Assembly (NCBI GenBank): GCA_005784505.1
Contig: VCAZ01000001.1
Span: 4,049,597 to 4,113,596, forward strand
DNA: 64,000 nucleotides
From: Bagarius yarrelli
Lineage: Eukaryota; Chordata; Actinopteri; Siluriformes; Sisoridae
Direction of reading: 5' to 3'
Made by a program: the position numbers and the translations under genes. Numbering within the stretch: position 1 is the stretch's first letter; every line of letters begins with the position of its first letter. Under the pieces are notes generated by a model. That model saw only the letters and a list, made by a program, of their open reading frames with translations. It had not been told where the DNA came from and made no database searches. Of this stretch, positions 33,301-45,345 are shown in pieces.

Positions 33301-34104
33301 TCATGAGCGTTGAAAAGCTGCAAAAATAAAGATGAACAAAGAGGGAAATGAGCGATGGGACAACCTTTGCATATAATCTAAGTCTGCATGATTCTAAGCT
33401 ACTGTTAAAAGATTTTAAAATAAATCTCACAATGACTGTATGACTAGTGACAACATGTAGCGAATATGGCCGCTTTAATTGCTCTTCATGCTAGTAATTG
33501 TTTGAAAAATTATCACGGACTGTCAGGTTGCAAACAGCACCCTGCTGAGTCACGAAGGAGTGAAAACACTGTGGCTAAATGCACTCATGGATCCATTTGA
33601 CCTTTTGTAACTGCACTGGTTCAACCACTGTGTCTCATTCAGCCTGGGATCAGATCAGCTGCGAGAGGCAAGCCGAGTTACAACAGGGACAGCTCAAAGT
33701 GACCACATCCCCGGCTTTCATCACTCACACTATGCTCACATCAACTAGTGTTTACACTAACCTCTCAAGGAGAAATCAATAACAGAGATCCTGCCCGCCA
33801 CCTTTAAAGAGAAAAAGAGCAGGCAGGGACAAAGATCTGGTGCTAACAGGCTTTAGGCATTACTTAAAATAGCTTGAAAAATTTTTGCATTTCCTTATAG
33901 TTAGAAGGGCCTTTTAAAAATTTCATAACATCAGCTAGGTGAAAAAAATGCTCACAATTCTTTAATAATTAATTAATTTATTATTTATTAAAAAAAAAAA
34001 AACAATTAAGCAAATTCTTTAAATAGTCTATAACTGATAGGAAGTTAGTTCACCAACAAACATCTTTATGCACCCAAAAACATTTAGACCAGTACAAGAT
34101 GGAA
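33301..34104. other. Unique spacer
   Basis: No gene recognised. An A12 run lies near 33990. Confidence 0.4.
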
Positions 34105-34589
34105 CAGTGGCGGGCGGTGCATTTGGTACCTGGACCTTTAGTGGGGACTTATCCGACTGCTACATCCCTTAATACCACTACTATCATGTCGCAATTATAG
34201 AAAGCATCAATACTATACAAAAATGCAATATAACACGGTGTGGCATTACAGAGAGAAAGATATTTCGCATATTGAGGATAAAAACCATTTTCATTGAAGT
34301 AAGTAACAGTGTTAACTCCAAACCTCATCATCTGGAGCAGTTCAGAATCAATATTAGATTAACACGGCAACGCATAGAGGCTAAAATCCGATTCGACAAC
34401 CTACGTGTTGAAAGAAACGCTACGAAATGAAGAGAATAAACTATAGGGAATAAATTAATACAATTTTATAGAACAAATATTAGAATTTAGGTTGTAAATG
34501 TAGGTCAGTGCTAACCTACATTTACAGGTCACTTCTGATAGTGTTTTGGCAGCAGAAAAAACCTTACTGGCCCTAACTGCACGCCACTG
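34105..34589. mobile_element. hAT-type MITE (485 bp)
   Basis: Terminal inverted repeats CAGTGGCGGGCGGTGCA (left) and TGCACGCCACTG (right), with imperfect 8-bp target duplications (AGATGGAA / CTATGGTA). No transposase. The TIR beginning with CAGTGGCG is typical of fish hAT families. Confidence 0.7.
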
Positions 34590-35212
34590 CTATGGTATAA
34601 TAATATGGTTCTCCTATAACACTAGGGTTAGTAATAATATGGTACTACTAGGGTTAGTAGAATTGCAGTTTTGAAGAAGCTCTTAGTGTCATCATCACAA
34701 CCTGGATTTCATTAACCCTTGTGAATCTAGCTATAAGATTCTGCCTGCTTGCAAACAAATGATTAAGGCTTGTGAATCCTTGATCATTTAAAATTATTAC
34801 ACTCAAGCTCCGCAGAATTAAGCTGCTGATGAAATAAACCAGACTCCCATAAAATGAAATTAATCTAGCATCACTGATAATTATGCCATCACATTCGCTT
34901 AATGTTGTTGGAAGTAAAGGCTCTCACTGCTGTTTGCGCTCGTTAACTGGTGTCTGAAAGTAGTTTCTTCACACAGTAGGGTTTTTTTCAACATTGTCCA
35001 TTAGCCTCCTATCCAACGGAGCACTTTAACTTCAGTATCGCTAAAAGGATCATTATTAGGCATTAATATTTACAGATGAAATTGGACAGGATTCCCAGAA
35101 CTGATTTATAGTTTATACGCTTGCATGAAAATTCTAGGAGGAAGTTGGTCAAATTAGTCTGCCTGGCACCAACCACTGTTAAAACATTGTGATCACATTT
35201 TTTCTTGAATGT
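34590..35212. other. Unique spacer, possibly conserved
   Basis: 34720-34960 is repeat-free with several ATTAAT/TTAATC cores (AATTAAGCTGCTGATGAAAT, AATTAATCTAGCATC). Candidate regulatory sequence only by texture. Confidence 0.3.
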
Positions 35213-35338
35213 TCATTCATTCATTCATTCATTTTCTATACCTGCTTATTCCCTAATTCGGGGTCACAGGGATCTGCTGGAGTCTATCCCAGCCGTCTCT
35301 AAAAGGGGCAAAGGCAGGAGGGGGACACCCTGGACAGA
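35213..35338 (-). repeat. SINE family A 3' fragment, minus strand
   Basis: (CATT)n tail followed by TTCCCTAATTCGGGGTCAC, GGATCTGCTGGAGTCTATCC and GACACCCTGGACAG; head absent. Confidence 0.85.
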
Positions 35339-35467
35339 AATTTGTAACCTAACTCAAGTTTCTGTGTTTACTTGGCATCAAAATGGTAAAACAGCCACAT
35401 AGAATATGCATAGACATTTTACCAAAAAAATTTTCCAATAATGTAAAAAATGTAAATGTTTTTATTG

Positions 35468-35755
35468 GTCACATATACTTTTTACAGCAGAGTGAAATTT
35501 GTTTCTTCGCTTATCCCATCTTAGAAAGTTGGGGTCAAAGCACAGGGGCAGCTATAATCCAGTGCCCCTGGAGCAGAAAGGGTTAAGGGTCTTGCTCAGG
35601 GACCCAACAGTGGTTGGCTGGCAGTGGTGGGGCTTGAACCCAGGTATTTTTGGTCTTTAGATCAGCAACTCAGGCTGTCAGTGGTGGGGCTTGAACCCGC
35701 GTCTTTATAGTCTCCAGATAAACAACTTAGCACCTTAATCAGAGCCACCACTGCC
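35468..35755 (-). repeat. tRNA-derived SINE with two head modules (family C), minus strand
   Basis: Two consecutive B-box-like segments GGCTTGAACCC occur 57 bp apart (35631 and 35688), each followed by a TCTTTAGAT/TCTCCAGAT segment. The rest (TCACATATACTTTTTACAG..., AGTGCCCCTGGAGCAG) matches the copy at 47397. Confidence 0.75.
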
Positions 35756-36944
35756 CAAATAAAAGCAGCATATGCAGTAAAACAGAACAAAAGTCTACGG
35801 CCTGAAATCTGGCAGGTTGAAATTAATCATGTCTCCTGAGTACGCAGGTTCCACCGGGGAAACGCTGTACGCTCTCTAAACTCGGTGCTCTTTAAAAACA
35901 AGGATTAAATGCTAAACCCTTTCTATTTCCCCAAAAATACTTCTTTAGACTGAATCCTAAATGTGTATAAATTGTAGTCTTGTCACTTTTTCCATAGTTT
36001 TTTTTCCAAGCTTTTTTACACATGCCCTTATTAATGTGTACAGCCTTAACACAAATAATACAAGCAGAGGGGAGGGCATGATGAGGAGGTGATAACTCCT
36101 GCTGTAAAGCCATCATAGTGACTGTAAGTGTTGACCATGTGTCCTTGGCACCCAGAGTGGTGCATGCGTGCGTGTGTGTGTGTGTGTGTGTGTGTCTGCC
36201 TGATTGAAGCAGAGCCTCGGGGATGGTAGGATATGCTGGGGATAAAGGGCATAAGAAATCCTCTCAGATCACAGGGCTAAAGAGAAACAGGCAGTCTGGA
36301 ATGGATTTTAAATAGATTCATGAGAGAAAAGTAAAACCCGTTTATAGGATTCTGGGCATATTGTATAAATAAGTGTCATATTTTCCAAAGATTTCTGTGT
36401 GGTTGATTTTATGTATGATATATTATATTAGAATTTTATTTCATTCCATTTACAATATTTTTGTCATATATATATAAGATTTATTGAATTCATTCGATTG
36501 AATCACTGTGCAAAAATGCAATAAAAAGTATTAATTATAGGTGAAAATGTCATTTTTGTTACACTCAAACGTCTGGTTGCACAAATGTTATAGAAAATGG
36601 CAGGACTGGGATTTGGGTAAATAGATTTCCTTTATCCTCTCTAAGAAGGCAAAGACTACTTGGCACTGATTGCATTTTTGGCACAGCTGACAAGGACATT
36701 GTTCTCTTGCCTTAGGGAGACAAAAAGCATCCCTCAGAAATATCCGATAACAGTGATAATCCAGTATTGCAGGCACTAGCGTCCCCTCCGCAGCTCGTGC
36801 TTATGACTGCACGATCCATTTCATGTGCCAAAGAGCTTTTAACTACTAAACAGATTTTTTAAAACACTGGGAACTGGGAAAATTGCTTACTATTCTTAAT
36901 TAAACCATTTAATTTTATTATTTTAGTTATTCTTCTTCTCCTTT
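35756..36944. other. Spacer with (GT)n microsatellite
   Basis: (GT)n preceded by GCATGCGTGCGTG at 36160-36194. No gene. Confidence 0.5.
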
Positions 36945-37680
36945 CCCCTTCGGCTGTTCCCTTTTAGGGGTCGCCACACAGCGAATCATCTGTCTCCACC
37001 TAACGCTATTCTCTACATCTTCTTTACTCACACCCACTAACTTCATGTCCTCGTTTATCGCATTCATATACCTCCTCTTTGCTCTTCCTCTTTACCTTCT
37101 GCCTGGTAGCTTCATTTCTAACATCCTCCTACCAACATATTCACTATCCCTCCTCTGTACACGTCCAAACCACTTCAATCTAACGTCCCTGATTTTTCCC
37201 TAAAAACATCTAACATGAGCCGTCCACCTAATAAACTCGTTCCTAATCCTGTCCAACCTCATACCTCCTAAAAAAACCCTCAACAACTGTCTCTAAATCG
37301 TACACAATAGCTGGTCTCACCACTGTCTTCTACACCTTCCCCTTAATTCTAGCTGAGATTCTGCTGTCACACATCACTCCTGACACGCTTCTCCACCCAT
37401 TCCAACCTGCCTGTATTTGCTTCTTTATCTCTTTTACACACTCTCCATTGCTCTGGACTGTCGACCCGCAAGTACTTAAACTCCTGTACCCTCTTTACCT
37501 CTTCAATCTCACTGTTCCACTGTTCCTGTAATCTTACTGTTCCACTTCCCTCGCTTTAATTTAAACACATGTACTCTGTCTTGCAACGACTGACTTTCAT
37601 TCCTCTTCTCTCCAGAGCTAAGCTCCACCTTTCCAGGTTTTCCTTCACCCGCTCCCTCTGCAATTGTAAATGAGACAGTA
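36945..37680 (-). mobile_element. RTE-like LINE fragment, minus strand, single 36-bp unit
   Basis: The minus strand encodes, with several breaks, the C-terminal part of a reverse transcriptase shared with the copies at 49305 and 59440 (GRPK-type basic tail, LRWFGHV block, VRPA..Y.LETVV segment) and further toward the RT core up to the ERRGMKVS-type region. The VRPA..YGLETVV segment occurs once (37287-37322). Confidence 0.8.
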
Positions 37681-38598
37681 TACCCACAAAATGAAAAGTT
37701 TTGGGTCATATGCAGGGCATTAGGTCATACGTGGTTTTTGAACATCCTTTTCCGGATTTAGAAGGCACAACTGAGTCTGTATCCTTAGTATAAGAATTAC
37801 AGAACATTAAAAGTTCCTGGATATTCTAATACTCCCGCACGGATTTTAAAGTACGTTTACTATCCCATGAAGCCATCAAAGAGAGACAACTTCATCATAT
37901 GCAGAAATAGCGTCAAGCGATGATACGGCAGTTCTTAATTGATTCAAGTAGCTTCAAGTGCTCAAAGGGGAAAAACATTGTTTCTTGTAGTTAAAATGTA
38001 CTTTAAATTGCACTCATTCTCTTTAAACATTTTTCAACTCGAAATCTGCTCTGCTGTCGTCGTATGTCACATGTCAAAATGGCGGATGGAGTTCGTCTCT
38101 AACTTTTTTCATTCTACCTGTAATCATACTATAAGAACATACTATTTTAATGGTTAGGAACTTTTTACTTACTTAAAAGTAGTATCTACTTAAGTAGTAC
38201 GCGTTCCCCATTGGGAACTCAAGCTGCGTCGAGCGTCAATACGTCAAAATGGAACTCTTCCCACAGTTTTAAAGCACTTGTAAAATCACACCAGTTAGAG
38301 CGATACAGGGAAATACAAAGACAGATATCTAACTACAGAATGACAGTCTTATTTTTTTTAACTGGTGGTATTTGCTGGCGTCATGGTTTTCGGTCCCATC
38401 CCTACTATATCCCCGATTTCATCTCTCTGTCTGTCCTAAAAAAAATTGCCGCAGCTTAACAAGACGCTGCATCACATGGCCATACCACTGGCATCCCGGT
38501 GTACGCCCCTCAGCTCAAAGCCTGACTTACCGTAGCTGGATACTAGCCTTTGTATTTCTTGAATGATGATGCCACACCGCCTGTGACACGCTGTTCTT
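37681..38598. other. Spacer, partly possible old repeat
   Basis: 38190-38420 contains CCCATTGGGAACTCAAGCTG and AATACGTCAAAATGGAACTC, reminiscent of dispersed fish repeats, but I cannot name the family. No gene. Confidence 0.35.
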
Positions 38599-39036
38599 GT
38601 GATGTATCACTTTCCAATTGGTGTGTTTTTAGACATGCTTAAAGACTGGGGTCACGCAGGAAGCAGTCCTATAGCTTTTGACACTGAAGTTACCAACGTA
38701 ACCTTTGATACAAAGACAAAGCCAAATGTTTTTTTAACAATTCCTTGCAGACCAAAGTGCAGTGCAGAAAACAGTGCAGAAATCAGATGTCAGGCCATGT
38801 TTTTGGGCAAAAATTTTGCTCCTAATTTACAAGGCAGTCAGTTTTACTTAAACAGCTACCATGTTAAACGTCAGATTAAACATCAAAGTAAAAGTAGCTG
38901 GTCGCCCCACTTTCAAGCTCCCATCTCCAGTGACACCCCTAGTGCCCCTACCAGCACCCAACAAATACAGTTTATAACTGGACTTTACACTGCCAGTAAA
39001 CTGATAAATAGCTGTTCTCGTTTAAAGAACGTGTGA
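38599..39036 (+). CDS. Unrecognised 145-codon open frame
   Basis: The second-longest non-repeat frame in the window. The predicted product has no signal peptide, no membrane segment and no motif I recognise; the C-terminal third is rich in Ser, Thr, Pro and Gln. No splice signals or Kozak context stand out and no paralogue occurs in the window. Probably a chance frame or a piece of an unknown repeat; reported because its length is unusual for AT-rich DNA. Confidence 0.12.
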   Translation: MMYHFPIGVFLDMLKDWGHAGSSPIAFDTEVTNVTFDTKTKPNVFLTIPCRPKCSAENSAEIRCQAMFLGKNFAPNLQGSQFYLNSYHVKRQIKHQSKSSWSPHFQAPISSDTPSAPTSTQQIQFITGLYTASKLINSCSRLKNV

Positions 39037-39930
39037 CCTTACTCAGAGTACAATGCCTGGTCAATAGGCTAATGATTATTTCATTAAGCTAATGATTCAT
39101 TAATAAAGGCAACAGCCTGTTTATTAATCTCCTGTTAATTTAAGCAGGTCTTTTAGTATATTAGTAAACTAATAGTGGCGTATAGTAGCTAATAGAAAAT
39201 GTACAAGAATTAGGATTCTCAATAGAACAAAATGTATTCTTTTGATCACTTAATTAACACTAAACCCCCAAAGGTGAAGAAACGCAGATGAAGCAGGGGC
39301 CCCAGGTAAAGTTAATAGATGCGGCCCTTCTAAACAATTATGCTCAATATATCATTATTAGATATATAGATATATTTATGTAACTTACATAATTGTTTAT
39401 TTTATTTTAAAAAAATGCTTATCTGTACAAAACAATTATGAAGACACAGTACAATCTTTATATTTACAGTAACGGATTGTTAACTGCTTAACTCAACATA
39501 ATGAAGGGCAGGCTGTCTGGAAAACTTCCTCCATAGAGGACGGTGCTTAACCCCAAAAAGGACAGCACCTTGGGCCACCAAGTCATTCCTGATAGAGCCA
39601 GCTAGACTGGTCTACTATAGTAGCTAGACACTCCTGGCAGTCATGCGCCTGTCGGACTCCTGGGACACCTGACTGACCAGTTTCAAGGGCTCGGCCCTAC
39701 AGAAAGGAGTGTCACGGGTAAGGTTGTGAAGTCTATTCTAAATTTTTGCAACTTTTAGTGAACCTGTTTTCCAGTAATGCTTTTAGTAATTGGACTATTA
39801 CCAGTAAATTATCTTTCTTATATTATTATCTTTCTTATATCTTCTTGCTTTTTTCCCTGTTTCTATCTGCCAAACCCTATTGTTATGCCTCTGACTAAAT
39901 TATAACTGACTTTTAACTTATATCTGACTT
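39037..39930. other. Unique spacer
   Basis: Rich in TAATGATT/ATTAATC motifs at 39065-39145. 39490-39720 is more GC-rich and unidentified. No gene. Confidence 0.35.
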
Positions 39931-40392
39931 CTTGGCTGTTGCAAAGATGTAAAATTAAACGTGAATGAAGTAACAAACCTTCCGTAACATCTGCTGATGC
40001 TGAATAAGTTATGGGAAAATTCAACTTGATTTCAGTAACTAAAAAATAATTACCTCTTCCCTGTTACCCTGTTAATTACTGGATCAAATGTAGACACTGG
40101 TTAGTCATTCTTAATGCCAAAATCTTTCCCTATTTTAATAGAAAAGCTGACTCTGACTCATTAAGAAAGTTCAGTGAAGGATATAAATTGGCCTAATTGA
40201 ACCACTAATTATACAGCGCTACTCTGTCTTCCTCACCTGCACATTAACTGTGCTTTTTAGAGTTCAATTACCATTTAGTGTGTTACCTTCTCTGCAGTTC
40301 TTCCTCAGGGGCTACAATGATAAAAAAAAATAAAAATCTTTATCTTTGCCCATATTTGAGGTTGGATGGAGCCAAGAGAAGCTTTCTGTAAA
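39931..40392 (+). repeat. Diverged duplicated non-coding block, copy 1
   Basis: Aligns over its full length with 41459-41988, in the same orientation, with many small indels. The best-preserved part is 40208-40287 (ATTATACAGCGCTACTCTG, CTTCCTCACCTGCACATTAA), including a CACCTG E-box. Not a repeat family that I recognise and not found elsewhere in the window. Confidence 0.8.
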
Positions 40393-40847
40393 GAGGGTTA
40401 AGGGCTCTGATCAAGAGCTAAACAGCAGCAGCTGTTAGACCCAAATATAGAGAAAATGTTCAGTGGAGGTTTTTTTTTAATGTATGTTTTGGTAAGTTTT
40501 TAGGAAAATGTGTAATATTGCAACATTAGGCCTAGTTGGAAAAAGAATTTTAGCCATTACACTGTCAGAACAAATATACAGAACAACTAACAATTTAGTT
40601 GAAGAAGAAGAAAAGAGGGAAGAACCAGTGTTCCAGTGTTTCCAGTGTTCACTTGTAATGGTCATCCCGAAGGCATTTTATTTCATAAAATTCCATTTTA
40701 TCATCACCTTTTCTTTATTTTGGACAGCATTAATTACATCATACACTCTGTAGGAATCACCCTTTGGTTGGGGTTATTCTAAAAAAAAAACCCTTATCCT
40801 AACCTTTGCAAGGCTAAACAATAGGACCTACTGGCTATGTAAATATG

Positions 40848-40915
<68 letters not shown>

Positions 40916-41458
40916 TATATATAACTACAACCTTTCAAACAACAATCCAATGCCTTAACCATCTGAGCCACCAATACCCCAGTTTGTGATTGAATACCAG
41001 TCTGTGGTCTTAACTAGCACTGCAGAAAGATATCCATGTGCTAAAATCTGGGAAGCAGACAATTCCTAAAACATTGAGATTATAACAACACTACATGTTA
41101 ACAACTCTATTTCTGGAATATTGCATTACAAATGCACAAATATTCTTATTTTTATATCATCAGCTGCAAGAATTCAAGTCCAATATTCTAAGATTTGCCT
41201 AATCTGACTAAATTGTAATTATTGATAAGTTAACGTTTCTTTTATTGTACTGTTTACTGGCATTAAGAACAGAATAGTGAGCCTATAAACTGTTAGCGAA
41301 CAGTAGACTCATCGGTGCTTCGCTAATTCCTTATCTGATTCGGTTATTAACTAATATCTTCAGTGTTGACTAACAAATGATTGCTGATTAGTTTAAACAA
41401 TTATTTTATTTACCAACATAATCAAGTTAACCCTTAACGTGGAGTGTTTGATTAGGTG
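40393..41458. other. Spacer with (TA)n microsatellite
   Basis: (TA)n at about 40855-40912. A short tRNA-like scrap (CTTAACCATCTGAGCCACCA) lies near 40955. No gene. Confidence 0.5.
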
Positions 41459-41988
41459 CTTCCTGGATGTTGCATAGATGTCAAATTTTATGTAAATAAA
41501 GTAACAAACCTTTCGTAACATCTGCTGATGCTGAATTAATTAGTTAGTGGGAAAAGTCACCTTGATTTCAGTAAAACTAAAAAATTATTGTTGGTGAGAA
41601 CAAGATATATAGTAGAAGGTAAAAAAAATCACCTCTTCCCCGTTACCCTATGAATTACTGGATCAAATGTAAACCTTGGTTAGTTAACCTCGGTTATTTT
41701 TTTTCATGTTTTTAATAGAAAAGCTGACTCTGACTCATTAACATAGTTTAGTTAAAAATTGGCCAAATTGAACCAAAAAGCAGTAATTATACAGCGCTAC
41801 TCTGCCTTCCTCACCTGCACATTAACTGTGCTTTTTGAGTTTAATTACCATGCAGTGTGTTACCTCCTTCTTCTTTAGGGGCTACAATGACAAAAACATA
41901 AAAATCTTCATCTTTTCCACATATAATATAGTATATATAGTAAATATCCCAGCTTAGAGGTTGGACCCAAGGGTAGCTTTCCGTAAAA
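41459..41988 (+). repeat. Diverged duplicated non-coding block, copy 2
   Basis: Second copy of 39931-40392, 1.5 kb downstream. Core at 41786-41864 differs from the core of copy 1 by only a few bases while the flanks are clearly diverged and length-variable. Confidence 0.8.
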
Positions 41989-42158
41989 CTTAAAAAACTG
42001 CATTGGATAATTTTAATGCTTAATTTTTTTTACACAAAAACAACATGCTTTATTTTATTTATTAATTAATTTAGCCACATTACCTACACCATCCACTGTA
42101 TAAACTAAAGTTTCATTTATGCACACTTTTTTCAACATGAAGGCAGCTTATTATAGAA

Positions 42159-42325
42159 CAGGGGTGGGCAATCTTGGTCCTGGAGGGCCGGTATCCTGCA
42201 ACACACTTACCTGTCATTTTTAAGTAAACCTAGCAAAATTAGTTGGTTTAGATGTGTTTAATAAGGGTTGGAGCTAAACTGTGCAGGACACCCTGAACCT
42301 CCAGGACAAAAATTGTCCACTCCTG
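42159..42325. mobile_element. hAT-type MITE (167 bp) with target-site duplication
   Basis: Terminal inverted repeats of about 28 bp (CAGGGGTGGGCAATCTTGG... / ...AATTGTCCACTCCTG) flanked by imperfect 8-bp duplications TTATAGAA (42151-42158) and CTATAGAG (42326-42333), both fitting the hAT pattern nTnnnnAn. No coding capacity. Confidence 0.85.
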
Positions 42326-42333
42326 CTATAGAG

Positions 42334-44899
42334 ACAAGTTAAAAAGGTCTGTTTCACTGTCCGGTTTCCTGCAGCCTGCACTGCATAAAATGTCTGAGAT
42401 TTATCGAGCATAATGTAGGCTGGAGTGCTTCATGGAGGGAACAATTTTCCATAATTGAAAGACAGCCTACTCAAGAGATTATGTTAACCTGATTTGCAGA
42501 AATATGTTGGCATATAATGTTCACACAAAAATGTGCCACCAGGAACACGGCAGCATTGCACCACAAAAGCGTGGGCTGGGTTTGAACAGCAAGGACTTTT
42601 CTATTTATTTATTTTAGCCCTCGTGATCCATTTAACCCAACGGAGCCCTAATGCCAAGTTAAGCAAAGTGGAAGCAGAACAGGTTTTTCCATCAGCACCG
42701 CACCATCAACATAACTGTAACCATTAGAGGATATATACAGGATGCTAGAGTATAAATACAGGATGCTGGCTTGCTTCACCATATTGAAAAGATCCAAATT
42801 ATTCAAAGCATTAGCTATAGGAGCGCCTCATACCCATGACCCATGCCCTTGAGCCCCCAGAGATATGTTTTGTTAGTAGTCACAGTGCTGAATGGTAGTA
42901 ATAGGGGGCCCAATCTCATAGAATAGAATTGCTAGCGGTGCACCTGATTAGGTAATCCAGTCCGACAGCTTTAGGAGGAACCTCTTTGCAGTTCTAGCAA
43001 TATATAGCAGCATGCTTACTTCTGTTTCTTTAGCTAGTGCAGTTATCATTGCCCAGGGTGCCAGAGGCAATTTACAGCTAAAGCTTGATCTGACAGGCTC
43101 ACAAAAGACTAGAGTGCTGCATTCTAAAAGTACAGAGGTTAGATGAAAGAAAATTGTGTTAAATATCATCAAAACAGCCAGGCTATCAAGCGGACAAAGC
43201 CTCTTAAAAGTTGGGCTAATTTCTTGCTTTCTGCCTTTGCACTTTACCAATAAGTGTTTGCATCCAGTGAGACCACTAGACCACCAGAATCAACAGCATA
43301 GACAAGACTTTTATAATGATGCTGCTTATCCCCAAAAAAGCAAAAGTGTTTCACAGAGAAATATTTAGCCGTGAATACTCCAATGCACACGGATGCTACA
43401 TGCCAGCACAACATCTCTACTTGTAGATAACTGCAAAGTTCGGATATGAAAAAGTACTATAGTATTGTAGAGTAATTTTACTATAGTGAAATAAACACAT
43501 TCATTTCTATAGTAAAGTTTCTACATTATACTGTAAGTGTAAAAATGTGTATCAATGCAATGCACACAAAATCCCTAAAATGAATGAACATGATAACATT
43601 AAAAACCTCAGCTGCATCGTTTAACTTTTGCCAAATTACTGATCCGACATTACTGTCCATTAGAAATGCCAATTTCGCCTTTTTAAATGAAACATAGTGT
43701 TTTTGTCGATTTCCTAGTATGACTACATATCTAAATAATTATATTGTGAAATACAACTTATATGGCTTAGTATCCAGCTGGTAGTTTATTCTTCTGTAAA
43801 GTTTGTGGTTATTAGTGGTTCACCTGATTACTGCGAATTTCAGGTTGGAGATCACCACAGATGGTATTTCAAGAGAAAGAGAGATTTACACTTGCCTCCA
43901 GATGATACAAAACTTTTCCTCCAAGTACAGCATCTGTGTATTTCTTATAATAAAACCTCTAAACAGCCAAAACAGCAGAAAATATATTGGCATGTATAAA
44001 CAGAAGTTGAAACCAAAGCACCACTTACATCATCCAATTAGCCTTCAGGACAGTTGAGTGTTTATTGCTTTGAGCCTTGTTTACTTTAAAGCCATTGGTT
44101 ATTAATTAGGCAACTCATAAAATTAATGTTGCATCACATGGCCTTAAAAAGTACGATGTCTCAAAATGTATATAAATGGAAATGCTGAGCTTTCTGAAAG
44201 TGTCTCATAACATACCAAGTGTCCGCAAAAGCTGTTAATCTTTAACAGCACGGTTTTCAGGACTGAAGCAAACCATGGTGGCAGATAAAATAGCACATTA
44301 ATTTGTCTTTTTTTGGTCCAACAGAACAGTTGTGAGTGATTCTATGCTTGAAGCATATATATGTTTGATATTTCACAACGCTTGTCCACTCGATTTGATA
44401 TTTCACAACGCTTGCCAGCTCAGCAGAAGCTATCAGAATCAATTTAGCACTGATGTGCTTGGCATGCCTTATGTTTAATAAAACAGAGAAACTCATCAAC
44501 GAGGGAATTGGGAGACTGCAGTATGGGATATAAGTCTGGCTTTTAAAGATAATAAACTCAGCCATTGCTGGATCTGTCTCGAACGGAATAAAAATGTTGG
44601 TCCACCGGTACATAAACAGGAGCTCAAATGAAACTACAGCATTTGGCCACCTCTACCGAACAATCATTGCCTATTCATTATGTGTATAAAGCTCTTTCGA
44701 AACATCAATATTGCAATCAAGTGTGCAATGGTCTATAATTGCGTAGTTTCTGTTCAACAACTACATCTGACAAAGCAACGAAAAGGATGCTGGACAGACG
44801 AGTTAAGCACATGCTATTCAGACCGGCAAGCGCCAATGACTGAGACAGTGCACTACTGGGTTTCCAAAACAAAATGCACACAAATGTAATAAGTGAATG
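42334..44899. other. Unique spacer
   Basis: No gene recognised in 2.5 kb. At about 44368-44425 a segment of nearly 30 bp (GATATTTCACAACGCTTG) is tandemly duplicated. Open frames of 84-118 codons here have no domain. Confidence 0.4.
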
Positions 44900-44924
44900 T
44901 ATAGTTAAGTTAAAAATTAGTGTG

Positions 44925-45345
44925 ATATATATAATATATACACACACACACACATTATACACAATATATATATATATATATTCAGCACAGCCTGATGTGT
45001 CTAAATTCAACAACATACACATTTTGGGTGTACGTAGATTTTTACAACAGGTTTGAAATCATTTTTCGATTTTGTTTCTAAAACTATATATATCTGTAAA
45101 AATCTATGTAAAATCTACATATCACTACATTATATATATATATATATATACAGCACAGCCTGATGTGTCTAAATATGTATAACTACATTATATATAATGT
45201 GGTTTTAGAACAGAAATAGAAAAATGATTTCAAGCCTGCTGTAAAAATCTATGTATAACTACACTATATATATATATATATATATTGTTTATAAAATGTA
45301 GTTTTAGAACCAAAATAGAAAAATTATTTCAAAATAATTTCGTAC
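44925..45345. repeat. AT-microsatellite cluster with imperfect inverted repeat
   Basis: Arms at 45035-45084 and 45202-45251 are inverted copies of each other (44 of 50 positions pair). A further partial arm lies at about 45300-45340. Between and around them are (TA)n and (CA)n tracts and a direct repeat CAGCACAGCCTGATGTGTCT at 44983 and 45151. Could fold as a 50-bp stem with a 117-base loop. Confidence 0.8.

Noticed and set aside
44257..44613. 118-codon minus-strand open frame
   Set aside because: No recognisable domain; contains the product of a local tandem duplication, which indicates non-coding sequence.
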